The notes below the pieces were generated by a model. That model was not told the DNA's origin. It was given only the letters and a program-made list of their open reading frames with translations, and made no database searches. Positions 17,452 to 27,151 of a stretch of DNA of 64,000 nt are shown here, piece by piece. The number at the start of each line of letters is the position of its first letter. The stretch's first letter is position 1. The DNA comes from Owenweeksia sp. (GTDB lineage: Bacteria; Bacteroidota; Bacteroidia; Flavobacteriales; Schleiferiaceae), in the NCBI GenBank assembly GCA_028285465.1, contig JANQPD010000052.1, forward strand, positions 1-64,000, given 5' to 3'. A program made the translations under genes and the position numbers.

Positions 17452-18534
17452 TTAATCCGCCTGGGACCTTGCCCAGTAGGTTTTATTAGGTATTACGAGT
17501 GCGCTTCTGAAATCGTTGGTTAAGGTATTTAAAATATTTGGCCGTAGCATGGATTTTAACACTTGTACATCATAAATCTCGTCTACTGAGTTTTGGTAAG
17601 TCAATTTGGCTGTAAAGGCACCCGTGGGCAAGTGAATGATGGCAATGCCTGCCTGGTTTGCCCTGTTGGCAATATCTAGCTTGGCAAAAGTGCTGGAGTT
17701 TTTGCGCAATTTGCTCATGCCGATGAACAAATAGTCGCCGGCCATGGACATACCCCTGAGAAAGCCATCGGTTTTGTATACTGTTTCACGACTCCCAGTT
17801 TTGGGATCCAGGCAAATCAATTCACCTGTTGCCGAAAGCAATACATACAGTTTGTGATTGTACAGCATAGGGGAATGGGGCATGCCCAGGCCATCCGCCA
17901 ATACCTCATCAGTGTCGGTGTCAATGACTACCCCCGTTTCCATAAGCGTCTCTCTCCAACTTTGCGGTGTATCGCCCTGGCCAAAGGCGGTAACGTAGCG
18001 CGGTTTTCCGTTCTCCATAGCCATGCCGTTAAGGTGACAACGGTCTTCCGAGGCAATCTTTGTGACGAATTTTGGTTTCCATACGGGCGTGAAGTTATAG
18101 TGCTCATCGATCCTGACCAGGCAAGAAAACAGCGTGTTGACCGCGTAGAGCCCGTCAGACCCAAAACTCAGATCATGCAGGTCAAGGGCATTGGTGTAGT
18201 AAGCCGCACGGGGTACAAAAAGTGCATCGTATGTGCCAGGTTTACGCGGATAGTGCCTCGCCAATTCAACAGAATTTGAAAAGAGTATTACTTCGTCTTT
18301 GGTTGCCAGTGCCAACTGCCCCCTTTCCGGGCGGTAGCCTATGCCCATGGGTTTGTGAAAACTCCGCGGCAGTTGAACGAGTTCCTCATCATTTTTGGGT
18401 GAAATAAGGACCAGTTTACCGGCCTGATAAGTGCTAATGGCTATGGTACAGTTGAGTTTGTTGAGCAACTCGGGCAGTTGCGGACTAAACGTACAGGCAA
18501 ATGGAGCCAGGGCATCCGAAGGTCTATGCTTCAT
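17452..18534 (-). CDS. TIGR03032 / DUF4915 family protein
   Basis: A 360-residue soluble protein matching the uncharacterised TIGR03032 family. Recognised from FTCTFSPQLPELL at the N-terminus, STYQAGKLVLIS, and the family hallmark EDRCHLNGMAM near the middle; the repeated strand pattern suggests a beta-propeller. There is no signal peptide. In other bacteria the family often sits near glycosyltransferases or repeat-containing proteins, but its function is unknown. Its ATG overlaps the end of the AddA-like gene by 11 bp, so the two may be translated together. No functional link between them is known to me. Confidence 0.82.
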   Translation of the reverse strand: MKHRPSDALAPFACTFSPQLPELLNKLNCTIAISTYQAGKLVLISPKNDEELVQLPRSFHKPMGIGYRPERGQLALATKDEVILFSNSVELARHYPRKPGTYDALFVPRAAYYTNALDLHDLSFGSDGLYAVNTLFSCLVRIDEHYNFTPVWKPKFVTKIASEDRCHLNGMAMENGKPRYVTAFGQGDTPQSWRETLMETGVVIDTDTDEVLADGLGMPHSPMLYNHKLYVLLSATGELICLDPKTGSRETVYKTDGFLRGMSMAGDYLFIGMSKLRKNSSTFAKLDIANRANQAGIAIIHLPTGAFTAKLTYQNSVDEIYDVQVLKSMLRPNILNTLTNDFRSALVIPNKTYWARSQAD

Positions 18535-21500
18535 GGTTCAGGCTTTTGATGTATATATGCTCATTTATGTATACCAGCTTGCCATCACCTACGTGATAGC
18601 CTGCATTTTTCAATTGTACGAGGTAGCTCTTCAATTGCGTAAGGTGCTCAGGAGATTCAGCACCTGTTTTATAATCCAGCACGTGTGCCGTGTTCCCTTC
18701 CAGTACTACGCGGTCCGGCCGCATTATTTTCCCATCAGGCAGCAACAGGTCCCGTTCGTTGAGTACTTCAAGCCCCTCCGCAAAATACTTGAAGAGATCA
18801 GGGTGCTTAAGCACTTTTTCCGCATGTTCAGACACGAGAGGATCTCCTTCTTCTATTTGATTATAATCAATTGATTTTTCAATAGTTGACAAATACGCAT
18901 GTACTGCTTTACCAAATTGTAATGCTCCTTGCTCACCCGTTTCCCAGGCCTTAGGCGCCGTTATGCTAATGGCCAGTTTTTTGGCCCACTCTTCTTCTTT
19001 GTACCGCGGGCTTATTTGCCGGAAAACGACTGGTTTCGCCTGCTGCTTATGCGGGTATTCCCCTGCCTGCAGGGGTGTTTCTGCCCCTTCGTTTTCAAGG
19101 AAACCCGCAAAATAGGTGCTTACCCTGGATGTATCGTCCCTACGCGCTGTAGAAGAAAAGATATACAGGACTTCCTCCGCCCGTGTCATGGCTACATACA
19201 GGAGGTTTACATTGTCCAGTATTTCTGCCTGGGCATTTTCCAGGTAGCGTTCCTTATACGTTTCATCTGCGTAGTCGTAGCCGTTTTTTGAAAGTGAAAC
19301 CCGGGCAACGGGCAAGCCAAAAAACTGCCCGGGGTCCAGCCGAAGCCAGGCGTGTGCCGTACCTGTGCTTAATCGCCAGTCGGCAAAGGGCATAATAACC
19401 ACGGGAAACTCCAGCCCTTTGCTCTTATGTATGGTCAACAGGTTTACGGCATTTTCTGCGCCCTCCATATCCAACTGTTTGCGTCCACCTTCTTCATCCC
19501 ACCAGGAAAGCAATTCCGGCACGTGCCCTTCCTGCTGATTTTGAAAGCGATGTACTGCGTCTAAGAAGGCGGATACAAAAGCATCGTTCTTTAATGCATC
19601 ATCCTGGTGGTTTATGATCGTATAGACCTTCTGTTCAAGCGAAAACCGCTGAAAACGAGCAAAATCAAAGCCCGGCCATTGTGTTTCAATGAATTGCTCA
19701 AAGCGCTTGATGCTCTGCTCCTTAAAAGGCAACAAAAACACATGTAAGGTTTCGTCTTGTAGTTTTTCGTTTTTTCCCCACATATATTCCAGGCACTTCA
19801 CGCGCGGCAAGAGGTCATCGGGCCGGGTCAATGCACGTAAAAAGTCAATCACGAAAAGCAAGTCGCGGGATTGCTGCAGTTGAAGGGTAGCCGTACTTAC
19901 CACTAAAACATCCTTAGACAAGAGGTGGTCTACGATTTTTTTACCCTCTTTATTTCCGCGTACCAGTATGGCAATATCCGAACGCCCGTAGCCGTGCTGC
20001 TCTGCCTCGTAAATGGCCTGTTCAATGCGCTGCAATTCCATTTCCTCGTAGGTATCTGTATATGCATTGCGTTCAAGCTGTACAAAACCTCCCTCACGTG
20101 GGTTCGCCTTTTGGGAAGCCTGCGCATACAACTGCTTGTGCTGGTCTGCTTCCAGGTTGCCGGCGATCCATTTAAAAAAGCTGTTGTTAAACCGCACCAC
20201 TTCCTGACGGCTCCGGTAATTGTGGGCAAGTGTAAGTTTCTGACGGGTATACAGCTCTATATCCCCCTGTTCACTGCGTATTTTATTGCTGGGGTGTGTA
20301 TTGTTGCCTAAAGCCAGGAATTGTTCTACTTCGCCCCCCCGCCAGCGGTATATAGCCTGCTTGCCATCGCCCACCAGCATCGCTGAACTATGCATACTCC
20401 CCTCGCTCAATGCATTGTTAATAAGGGGGATAAGGTTTTCCCACTGCAAACTTGAAGTGTCCTGGAACTCGTCTATAAAGAAGTGCTTATAGCGATCGCC
20501 CAGCCGCTCGTATAAAAAGGGGGCTGCCTGTTGGCGAAGGCGTAAACTGATGAGCTTGTTAAACTCCCCTATGGGAAGGCGGTTGCTTTCCTCTTTTACT
20601 TCCTGTAAGCGGTGGTCTACCAGGTTCAATACCGCCAGGGCATATACATCTTTTAGCACCAAGCGACTTAGGTGATAAATGGGATAGTGGCTTTGTAGCT
20701 CCTGTAATAAATGTATTGCACTAGCCCTTAGTTCTGCCTCTACCGGGTCTATCAGGTGGCCGTATTTTTTTTGGTTGGCTTTTGAGAAAAAGTGTGCCTC
20801 TTCAAACAAAAAGCTGTGCACCATTTTTCCGGGGAAGCAGTCTTCCAGCGACTTACTCCTGAACTTTAACAGCCAGTTGGGAAAAACTTTCCTGGAAAAC
20901 CACTCATGTGCCAGGTCTGCTTCTTCCATCCTTTCCAAAATTGCTTCGGCCATACCGGCCAAATGGCCCGCTATTTTTTTCTGTCGGGCCAGCAATTGTT
21001 TGCGCGCGCCTATGATCTCTTCCAGGCTGGTCCCTTGTAAAAGATCGAGGTAGGGCTGTGCAGCTTCATCAAACAAGCTCGCGCCCATTCGGGTGAGGTG
21101 TTGTGCAATCCGGGGGCTCTTTCCCTCTTCCAGTTGGGTGTTTATGTAGCTGATCAAAGCCATACTTGCCCCATCACCCTCTTGTAGTTCGCCCAGCATT
21201 TTATCTACCGCTTCATGAAGAATGCTGTAGCTATCCAGCTCTACTTCGTAGTTTCCATTCAGCTTGAGGTCTTGTGCAAAACTGCGGATAAGGCGGTTGG
21301 TAAACTTATCTATGGTAGAAACCGAAAAAGCGGAATAGCTGTGAAGAATGGCCCGGAGTACATCCCCGGCCCGGTATCCCAGTGTTTCCACTTCCTCGTT
21401 CAGTTCTTCGGCCAGTTGCCGGTGCATCTCATTGGGCGAGGCTTTCTCGGGCCCCACCACTTTGTTAAAAGCCCATAAGGCTTTTAATATCCGTGCCTTC

Positions 21501-21667
21501 ATTTCTCCTGCAGCTTTGTTGGTAAAGGTTACCGCCAGTATGCTCCGGTATACTTCCGGACCCGGTGTACCCAGGCACAAGCGGAGGTAAGCGCGCACCA
21601 GGTTATAGGTTTTTCCTGCACCTGCAGAGGCATTGTATATTTTAAAGGGAGCTTCGGTAAAAGGCAT
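18524..21667 (-). CDS. UvrD/RecB-family helicase-nuclease, AddA-like
   Basis: A 1047-residue double-strand-break repair enzyme. Helicase motifs are in order: Walker A NASAGAGKTYN at the N-terminus, motif II FFIDEFQDTSSLQW, AIYRWRGGEVEQF, motif V TIHKSKGLEFPVV and motif VI YVAMTRAEE. The C-terminus carries a PD-(D/E)XK nuclease of RecB/AddA type (MRPDRV, then VLDYKTG, then QLKSYL). The track start at 21691 is a TTG; the ATG at 21667 (MPFTEAPFKIYN) fits better. AddA normally pairs with AddB, whose gene often lies beside it; here the neighbour is a TIGR03032 gene instead, so AddB must be elsewhere or absent. Confidence 0.9.
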   Translation of the reverse strand: MPFTEAPFKIYNASAGAGKTYNLVRAYLRLCLGTPGPEVYRSILAVTFTNKAAGEMKARILKALWAFNKVVGPEKASPNEMHRQLAEELNEEVETLGYRAGDVLRAILHSYSAFSVSTIDKFTNRLIRSFAQDLKLNGNYEVELDSYSILHEAVDKMLGELQEGDGASMALISYINTQLEEGKSPRIAQHLTRMGASLFDEAAQPYLDLLQGTSLEEIIGARKQLLARQKKIAGHLAGMAEAILERMEEADLAHEWFSRKVFPNWLLKFRSKSLEDCFPGKMVHSFLFEEAHFFSKANQKKYGHLIDPVEAELRASAIHLLQELQSHYPIYHLSRLVLKDVYALAVLNLVDHRLQEVKEESNRLPIGEFNKLISLRLRQQAAPFLYERLGDRYKHFFIDEFQDTSSLQWENLIPLINNALSEGSMHSSAMLVGDGKQAIYRWRGGEVEQFLALGNNTHPSNKIRSEQGDIELYTRQKLTLAHNYRSRQEVVRFNNSFFKWIAGNLEADQHKQLYAQASQKANPREGGFVQLERNAYTDTYEEMELQRIEQAIYEAEQHGYGRSDIAILVRGNKEGKKIVDHLLSKDVLVVSTATLQLQQSRDLLFVIDFLRALTRPDDLLPRVKCLEYMWGKNEKLQDETLHVFLLPFKEQSIKRFEQFIETQWPGFDFARFQRFSLEQKVYTIINHQDDALKNDAFVSAFLDAVHRFQNQQEGHVPELLSWWDEEGGRKQLDMEGAENAVNLLTIHKSKGLEFPVVIMPFADWRLSTGTAHAWLRLDPGQFFGLPVARVSLSKNGYDYADETYKERYLENAQAEILDNVNLLYVAMTRAEEVLYIFSSTARRDDTSRVSTYFAGFLENEGAETPLQAGEYPHKQQAKPVVFRQISPRYKEEEWAKKLAISITAPKAWETGEQGALQFGKAVHAYLSTIEKSIDYNQIEEGDPLVSEHAEKVLKHPDLFKYFAEGLEVLNERDLLLPDGKIMRPDRVVLEGNTAHVLDYKTGAESPEHLTQLKSYLVQLKNAGYHVGDGKLVYINEHIYIKSLNHEA

Positions 21668-21767
21668 AAAGCCGTTTATTTGGCGCACCAAAGTAGCCCA
21701 AATCGGGAGTATAAGAAACCTCTATATAAAAAAAGGCGAATGCCAAAGGCAATAAACCTAATGTGTG

Positions 21768-21775
21768 TAGCTTTG
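21768..21775 (+). promoter_or_regulatory. -7 promoter element upstream of superoxide dismutase
   Basis: TAGCTTTG matches the TAnnTTTG consensus exactly, 43 bp before the ATG. No TTG is found at the expected -33 distance, so this is a partial match. Confidence 0.45.
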
Positions 21776-21818
21776 TTAGTCTTTCGAACTAAATGTATAA
21801 ATCACTAAATCTATTTTT

Positions 21819-22427
21819 ATGTCTTTCACACTCCCCGAACTTCCTTACGCACACGATGCCCTTGAACCCCATATTGATGCACAAACCATGGAGATCCACC
21901 ATGGAAAACACCATGCCGGGTACACTTCTAAATTGAACAATGCCATTGAAGGTACCGACCTGGAGGGCAAGAGCATTGAAGAAATTCTCAAAAATGTATC
22001 GCAGCACAGCGCTGCCGTGCGCAACAACGGAGGAGGTTATTACAACCACAGCCTTTTCTGGGAGGTAATGAGCCCCAACGGGGGCGGGGAACCTACCGGT
22101 GAAGTGGCCAATGCCATCAACGAAGCTTTTGGTTCTTATTCTAATTTCAAAGATGAATTCAGTGCTGCTGCCGCCAGTCGCTTTGGTTCAGGCTGGGCCT
22201 GGCTTATGGTTGGCCCCGACAATAAGCTGCACGTAACCTCCACAGCTAACCAGGACAATCCGCTTATGGATATTGCCGAAACAAAGGGTATGCCTGTTTT
22301 GGGGCTAGATGTATGGGAGCATGCCTATTATCTAAAATATCAGAATAAGCGCCCGGACTACATCAGTGCCTTTTTTAACGTGATCAATTGGGAAGAGGTA
22401 AACAGCCGCTACGCAGCAGCAAAGTAA
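21819..22427 (+). CDS. sodA: Superoxide dismutase, Fe/Mn family
   Basis: Converts superoxide to oxygen and hydrogen peroxide in the cytoplasm. The 202-residue length is standard. The four metal ligands are visible: His in EIHHGKHH, His in YYNHSLFW, and Asp and His in [15 protein letters not shown] and the Gln in NQDNPL point to a manganese-type active site, while [10 protein letters not shown] is more iron-like, so metal preference could be mixed. No signal peptide. A strong terminator follows the gene, and a -7 promoter box precedes it, so it is probably monocistronic. Confidence 0.95.
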   Translation: MSFTLPELPYAHDALEPHIDAQTMEIHHGKHHAGYTSKLNNAIEGTDLEGKSIEEILKNVSQHSAAVRNNGGGYYNHSLFWEVMSPNGGGEPTGEVANAINEAFGSYSNFKDEFSAAAASRFGSGWAWLMVGPDNKLHVTSTANQDNPLMDIAETKGMPVLGLDVWEHAYYLKYQNKRPDYISAFFNVINWEEVNSRYAAAK

Positions 22428-22450
22428 TTTTTTCCTTCTGAAGTATATGT

Positions 22451-22481
22451 AAGCCGATGGCATAATGCCATCGGCTTTTTT
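22451..22481 (+). terminator. Rho-independent terminator of the superoxide dismutase gene
   Basis: A perfect 12-bp stem (AAGCCGATGGCA) with a 3-nt loop, followed by a T run, 24 bp after the stop codon. It also lies near the 3' end of the convergent M23 peptidase gene. Confidence 0.9.
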
Positions 22482-22505
22482 CTAAAACGTTTACTTCACT
22501 AAGCT

Positions 22506-23372
22506 TTAAAAAGCTATGTAGCCTTTGGGGTTTATCGCATTGCCTTTGTACCACAGCTCAAAGTGCAGATGCGGCCCGCTGGTAAGCTCTCCCGAGTTGC
22601 CAATGATCGCAATGGGTTCCCCTGCTTTTACCAGGGCACCTTGTTTTTTCAGCAAGGCAGAGTTGTGCTTGTACACACTGAGAAAGTCATGTGCATGCTG
22701 TACAATGAGCACATTTCCTGTCTCCACAGTCCACTCGCTAAAGATCACCACGCCTTCCTGTACCGACTTGATCACTTCATTTTTTTGTGCCACTACGTCC
22801 ACTCCAAAATGATCCTTCTCCGCTTCAAACTCGTTTACGATCAAGCCGTTTACCGGGGTAAAAAAGCTTAGCCCCCTGAAACCATTGCCCTGCCCTTCGC
22901 TGGCCAGGTCAAAGCGCTCCTCGTTCTCCACAAACTCTCGCAAGGCTTCGTCAGCCTGGGTGATCCCCGTGTTCAGGGCCTGTGTGACAGCCGAATCCGT
23001 AAGCGTAGTGTCGGCAAAATCCAATACCGGTTTTCCTTCCAGGATGTTGCGGATGTTGAGCAGGTACCGTTGGTTGTAGGCCAGCTGCTCCTTTAAGGAA
23101 TCTGTAGTACTTACCAGGTTTACCGCCCGTTGCCTCAGGCGCGTGCTGCTATAGCCGGGAATATATTCCCGTAGGGGGGTAAAAGCAATAAGCAAAATAG
23201 TCCCTGTGATCAGCACGATCGTACTGATGCCTACGAGAAAAAAAACGTTGAGGCGGCTGAGCTTTAACGAAAGCTTTTCTTCAAAGGTATCGTCATTTAA
23301 AATAACCAGGCGGTACTTGTTTCTCAGTTTGCGCCCGATCTGTTTTCTGTCGCGTGTTTTTTGATCGCCCAT
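22506..23372 (-). CDS. M23-family (LytM-type) metallopeptidase, membrane-anchored
   Basis: A 288-residue envelope protein. A basic cytoplasmic segment of about 40 residues is followed by one membrane helix (FFLVGISTIVLITGTILLIAF), a periplasmic coiled region, then the M23 domain. Zinc ligands are intact: HFGVD and GPHLHFELW. It should therefore be an active peptidoglycan endopeptidase or an activator of cell-wall hydrolases. The track start at 23396 adds eight residues; the ATG at 23372 (MGDQKTRDRK) is preferred. It is divergent from the sprE/porW gene. Confidence 0.9.
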   Translation of the reverse strand: MGDQKTRDRKQIGRKLRNKYRLVILNDDTFEEKLSLKLSRLNVFFLVGISTIVLITGTILLIAFTPLREYIPGYSSTRLRQRAVNLVSTTDSLKEQLAYNQRYLLNIRNILEGKPVLDFADTTLTDSAVTQALNTGITQADEALREFVENEERFDLASEGQGNGFRGLSFFTPVNGLIVNEFEAEKDHFGVDVVAQKNEVIKSVQEGVVIFSEWTVETGNVLIVQHAHDFLSVYKHNSALLKKQGALVKAGEPIAIIGNSGELTSGPHLHFELWYKGNAINPKGYIAF

Positions 23373-23440
23373 GTGGGGGCAAATATCGGAATACAAACAG
23401 ATTATTTAAGCCTCGATACTTTTAGGCGGCATTATTATAA

Positions 23441-23448
23441 TATTTTTG
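23441..23448 (+). promoter_or_regulatory. -7 promoter element upstream of sprE/porW
   Basis: TATTTTTG is an exact TAnnTTTG match 29 bp before the TTG start codon. No good -33 TTG is seen. Confidence 0.4.
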
Positions 23449-23476
23449 GCGCTTCGCTGTTTACTCTACCTCTGTT

Positions 23477-26110
23477 TTGAAAACCGTGGCCATATATATA
23501 CACCGCTTCTTTAGCGCTTTTCTGCTGACAATACTCCTCATTTCCCTGGCGGGATGTAGCCGTTCTCGCGACTCCTTTACCAGCCGGACCTATCACCGCA
23601 TGGTGAGCAAGTTTAACCCCCTTTTTAACGGAGAGCAGGCTTATTTAAAGGGCGTACAGAGTATCGAACGTGCGCACAAAGACAATTTTGACGAGATCCT
23701 GGATGTATACCTTATCCCCACGGAAAAAGAAGCTTCTTCTGTAAAACCCGATATGGACAAGGCCGTTGAAAAAGGCGCCAAGGTGATCCAGGAGCACAGT
23801 ATGATGGTACGCAACGATCAAAAAAACAGCTTTGTAGATGACAGTTACCTCCTTATCGGGAAAGCGCGTTTCTACAAGCGCGATTTTCTGGAAGCCCTGG
23901 AGACCTTTAATTACGTGATACAGGAGTTTGAAAAAGAAAAAGCGGCAGATGAAGCGCGCGTATGGGCAGCCAAAAGCCTTATTGAAACAGAGAATTACCT
24001 CAGCGCACAAGCCAATGTAGAAAAGCTATACCGCAAGAAAGGCGCAAAGGAAAAGGTAAAAGTACAGGCCCTATCCGTGTTTGCCCAAATCGAGATCCGT
24101 AAAAAAAACTACGAAGGAGCCATACAGTTGCTGCGCCAGGCAGTAGATAAAACAAAGAAAAAACAAGAGGAGATCCGCTGGTTGTTTATCATCGGACAAC
24201 TGCATGCCCGCTTGGGCAACCACTATGAAGCGAGTGAAAAATTTCGCGAAGTGATCAAAAAAGGCCCGCCTTATGAGTTGCTTTTCCAGGCGCAGCTTAA
24301 CCGGGCAAAAAACTATGACGTAGACCTGCAAAACCCCAACCGGGTATTTGACGAGTTGCGGGCCATGCTCAGGGATGACAAGAACTACGACAACCGCGAC
24401 CAGATCTACTATGTAATGGCCGAAGTATCCGAACGCCTGGAAGAAGACGCTATGGTAGAGGAATTCCTGAATAAATCCATCCGTACCAGCACCACCAACA
24501 ACGCTCAAAAAGGCCTGAGTTACCTTAAAATGGGAGAGATAAACTTTGACAACCGCATGTACCCGGTTGCAGCCGCTTATTACGACAGCGCTTACAGCGT
24601 ATTGCCTAAAGAACACAAACGCTTTGAAGAAGTGCGTATCAAAAAGGAAAGCCTGGGCGCACTGGTTAAGAATATTGAGGTTATTGAAACACAAGACAGC
24701 CTCCAACGCATTGCCAACCTCACCGAAAAACAACGCCTGGCTTTTATCAATAAACTGATCGATAAGCTGGAGGAGGCCGATCGCCTTGCCGAAGAAGAAA
24801 GGCAAAGGGCAGAAGACAATGCCCTTGCCTTTAATCCGGGCAACCCTTCGGGTGGTGGTGGCAACAGCGCTGCCGGGACCTGGTACTTTTATAACCAAAG
24901 CCTCCGCTCTGTAGGGGTACGCGACTTCCGAAACCGTTTCGGGAACCGCAAGTTAGAAGACAACTGGCGTAGGGAAAACAAAGATTCTGACGGAAGCTTT
25001 GCCCTCAACACCCAGGGTGAAGATGAAGAGGCACCGGGCTCAGGTTCCGGTTCCGAAGAGAGTGACAGCAAGTATAAGCCCGAACAGTTTCTGGCTAACC
25101 TGCCACTCACGGAAGAAAAGATGGCCGCCAGCCACCAATTGATCATTGATGCGTTCATGGCTATCGGTGTTATTTACAAAGAAGAATTAAAGGATTACCT
25201 GGCAGCAGCTAAAGAATTAAAAAAACTGCTCAAGCGTTACCCGGACCTGGACATAAAAGGGCGGGTATGGTATACCTTATACCGCATATACATTTTGGCC
25301 GAGGATCCAACAGAAGCAAACAAATACAAAAACCTGATCCTGAGCGAACTGCCCGAAAGCGAATACGCCAACATCATTCGCAATGAAGGCAAACCTGAAA
25401 AAGAAGTGGATAAAAGTGCCGCCAAGGCCCTGTACGTAGAAGCCCTGGCGCAATACCGAGCTGAAAAATACAAGCCTGCCTTAAAGCTTTCCACACAAGG
25501 GGTGGGTGACTATTCAGAAACAGAGTACGGGGCACGCTTCTTTTTACTGCGCGCCTATAGCCTGGCACAAACCGATGAAAAAGATAAGCTTAAACTAGCT
25601 CTGCGGGCAGTAGTAGACCGCTATCCCGACACAGAGGAGGCCAAGGCCGCCAATGATGTTCTGGCCCAGATTGACGAGCCGGTAATAGGCGAAAAAAAGA
25701 CAACGGATAATACGAAAGAAGGAGACAAGAGCCTGTATACCTATAAGGCAGATGCCCCGCATCGTTATGTCCTCATCGTTCCCAATTTAGGGGTGGATAT
25801 GAACAACCTGCGCAATGACGTAAGCGATTTTAACACACAGTTTTATAAATTGGAGAAGCTCAACAGCCGCAGTATTTTCCTGGACCAGGACAACCAAATG
25901 GTACTGGTAGCTACCTTTCCCAATGCTGCTAAAGCGATGAATTATTACAATACGCTGATCAACCAAAGGGTTTTGGTAAAATACATGCCTGTGGAGTCTG
26001 CCAAGCATTTTGTAATTTCGAACACTAATTTTCAGACCTTTTATAAGGAAAAGGAGGTAGAGCCCTACCTTGCTTTTTATGATGCACAATACCTGAAAAA
26101 GAAGGAATAG
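23477..26110 (+). CDS. sprE: Type IX secretion/gliding TPR lipoprotein SprE/PorW
   Basis: An 877-residue TPR-rich lipoprotein. The lipobox is LAGCS near residue 27, and the mature N-terminus (SRDSFTSRTYHRMVSKFNPLFNGE) is the characteristic SprE/PorW start. Several tetratricopeptide-like helical repeats run through residues 100-400, then a low-complexity linker (GSGSGSEESDS, near 520) and a second helical part. PorW/SprE is needed for type IX secretion and gliding, linking the outer-membrane translocon to the PorL/M motor. That matches the many sorting-domain proteins in this window. The start is TTG; no ATG precedes the signal peptide. The bactofilin gene follows after 3 bp. Confidence 0.88.
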   Translation: MKTVAIYIHRFFSAFLLTILLISLAGCSRSRDSFTSRTYHRMVSKFNPLFNGEQAYLKGVQSIERAHKDNFDEILDVYLIPTEKEASSVKPDMDKAVEKGAKVIQEHSMMVRNDQKNSFVDDSYLLIGKARFYKRDFLEALETFNYVIQEFEKEKAADEARVWAAKSLIETENYLSAQANVEKLYRKKGAKEKVKVQALSVFAQIEIRKKNYEGAIQLLRQAVDKTKKKQEEIRWLFIIGQLHARLGNHYEASEKFREVIKKGPPYELLFQAQLNRAKNYDVDLQNPNRVFDELRAMLRDDKNYDNRDQIYYVMAEVSERLEEDAMVEEFLNKSIRTSTTNNAQKGLSYLKMGEINFDNRMYPVAAAYYDSAYSVLPKEHKRFEEVRIKKESLGALVKNIEVIETQDSLQRIANLTEKQRLAFINKLIDKLEEADRLAEEERQRAEDNALAFNPGNPSGGGGNSAAGTWYFYNQSLRSVGVRDFRNRFGNRKLEDNWRRENKDSDGSFALNTQGEDEEAPGSGSGSEESDSKYKPEQFLANLPLTEEKMAASHQLIIDAFMAIGVIYKEELKDYLAAAKELKKLLKRYPDLDIKGRVWYTLYRIYILAEDPTEANKYKNLILSELPESEYANIIRNEGKPEKEVDKSAAKALYVEALAQYRAEKYKPALKLSTQGVGDYSETEYGARFFLLRAYSLAQTDEKDKLKLALRAVVDRYPDTEEAKAANDVLAQIDEPVIGEKKTTDNTKEGDKSLYTYKADAPHRYVLIVPNLGVDMNNLRNDVSDFNTQFYKLEKLNSRSIFLDQDNQMVLVATFPNAAKAMNYYNTLINQRVLVKYMPVESAKHFVISNTNFQTFYKEKEVEPYLAFYDAQYLKKKE

Positions 26111-26113
26111 ATC

Positions 26114-26530
26114 ATGATCAAAAAAAATCTCAACGAAACCAACCAGGCCAGCAATCGTATCCTGGCCGGCACTTCCATTGAAGGAGAACTACGCACAGAC
26201 GGCGATATGCGCATTGATGGCCACGTAAAAGGACAGATCAACATCAAGGGCAAGCTGGTAGTGGGCGAAAAAGGTTCTGTAGAAGGAGAAGTGGTGTGTG
26301 CCTACGCCACTATTGCCGGTACAATAAAGGCAAAAGTAGAGGTAAGCGAATTGCTTACCCTGCAGGCTTCCGCAAAATTAAACGGAGATGTGCTCACGAA
26401 TAAGCTGTCTGTAGAACCTGGCGCTGAATTTACCGGTTCTTGCAGCATGGGAGCCGTGGTGCGCGAAATGACCAAGCAAGATGAAAAAGCAGAAGGCGGC
26501 GCCAAAGACACCAAAGGACAAAGCGCCTAA
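26114..26530 (+). CDS. Bactofilin (polymer-forming cytoskeletal protein)
   Basis: A 138-residue member of the bactofilin/CcmA family that self-assembles into filaments near the membrane. The right-handed beta-helix core is visible as repeating GELRTDGDMRIDGHVKGQI and GSVEGEVVCAYATIAGTI patterns; the ends are polar and disordered. It starts 3 bp after sprE/porW and overlaps atpZ by 50 bp, so all are probably one transcript. A structural role in the envelope is likely. Confidence 0.93.
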   Translation: MIKKNLNETNQASNRILAGTSIEGELRTDGDMRIDGHVKGQINIKGKLVVGEKGSVEGEVVCAYATIAGTIKAKVEVSELLTLQASAKLNGDVLTNKLSVEPGAEFTGSCSMGAVVREMTKQDEKAEGGAKDTKGQSA

Positions 26531-26720
26531 CCTCTATGTTAAATACTCCACCCTGGTCATTCAAATGGGCCTCATCATAGGCTTGGGTACCTGGCTAGGC
26601 GATTACCTGGACGAGAAGCGGGCAAACGAATTTCCCGTTTATACGCTGGTGTTGGCCCTGTTTTCCGTAGGGGCAGCTCTTTACCTTATCCTGAGAGATG
26701 TGCTGAAAAACCGGTCTTAG
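26481..26720 (+). CDS. atpZ: AtpZ-type ATP synthase accessory protein
   Basis: A 79-residue membrane protein with two helices (VIQMGLIIGLGTWLG and FPVYTLVLALFSVGAALYL) after a basic N-terminus. AtpZ/AtpI proteins help assemble the c-ring or move ions during F-ATPase assembly. The start overlaps the bactofilin gene by 50 bp in another frame; the next in-frame Met would cut into the first helix, so the long form is kept. Confidence 0.88.
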   Translation: MKKQKAAPKTPKDKAPNLYVKYSTLVIQMGLIIGLGTWLGDYLDEKRANEFPVYTLVLALFSVGAALYLILRDVLKNRS

Positions 26721-26749
26721 TCCTATCCTTACCCGGCAAGAAAAGCTTT

Positions 26750-27151
26750 ATGCTAAAAACGTTTGCAACATTTTCTTTCTTCACCGCCCTATTCAGCCTT
26801 TTTGTGCAGGGTCTGCTCTACTTTATCCTGCCCGAATTTCAACTGCCCTTTACCCTGGTGCTGATAGAATATTGGGCTTTTTCGTATTTCCTTACGCAGG
26901 TCAGCTTTTTTGTAGTGCTGTATATCCACCACCGGAACAGCAACCGTACCGGTTTTGCCTTTTTAGGGCTGGTATTGGTTAAGATGGCTGTTGCGGCCCT
27001 CTATATCATTCCGCAGCTAAAAGCCGAAGAGGTAGATAAATACTACCTGATGTTTAACTTTTTTGGCGCCTATTTTTTCCTGCTGTTTTTAGAAGCCCGG
27101 GAATTGATGGTGCTTTTAAAAGCTACTTCTTATAACCGGAATACCGGTTAA
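26750..27151 (+). CDS. AtpI-position membrane protein (DUF6168-like)
   Basis: A 133-residue protein with four predicted membrane helices (e.g. LFVQGLLYFILP, ALYIIPQL, FFGAYFFLLFLEAREL). In Bacteroidota a protein of this size and layout usually lies between atpZ and atpB and is thought to assist ATP synthase assembly. Here the atpB gene is 2.7 kb further on. Assignment rests on topology and position. Confidence 0.75.
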   Translation: MLKTFATFSFFTALFSLFVQGLLYFILPEFQLPFTLVLIEYWAFSYFLTQVSFFVVLYIHHRNSNRTGFAFLGLVLVKMAVAALYIIPQLKAEEVDKYYLMFNFFGAYFFLLFLEARELMVLLKATSYNRNTG

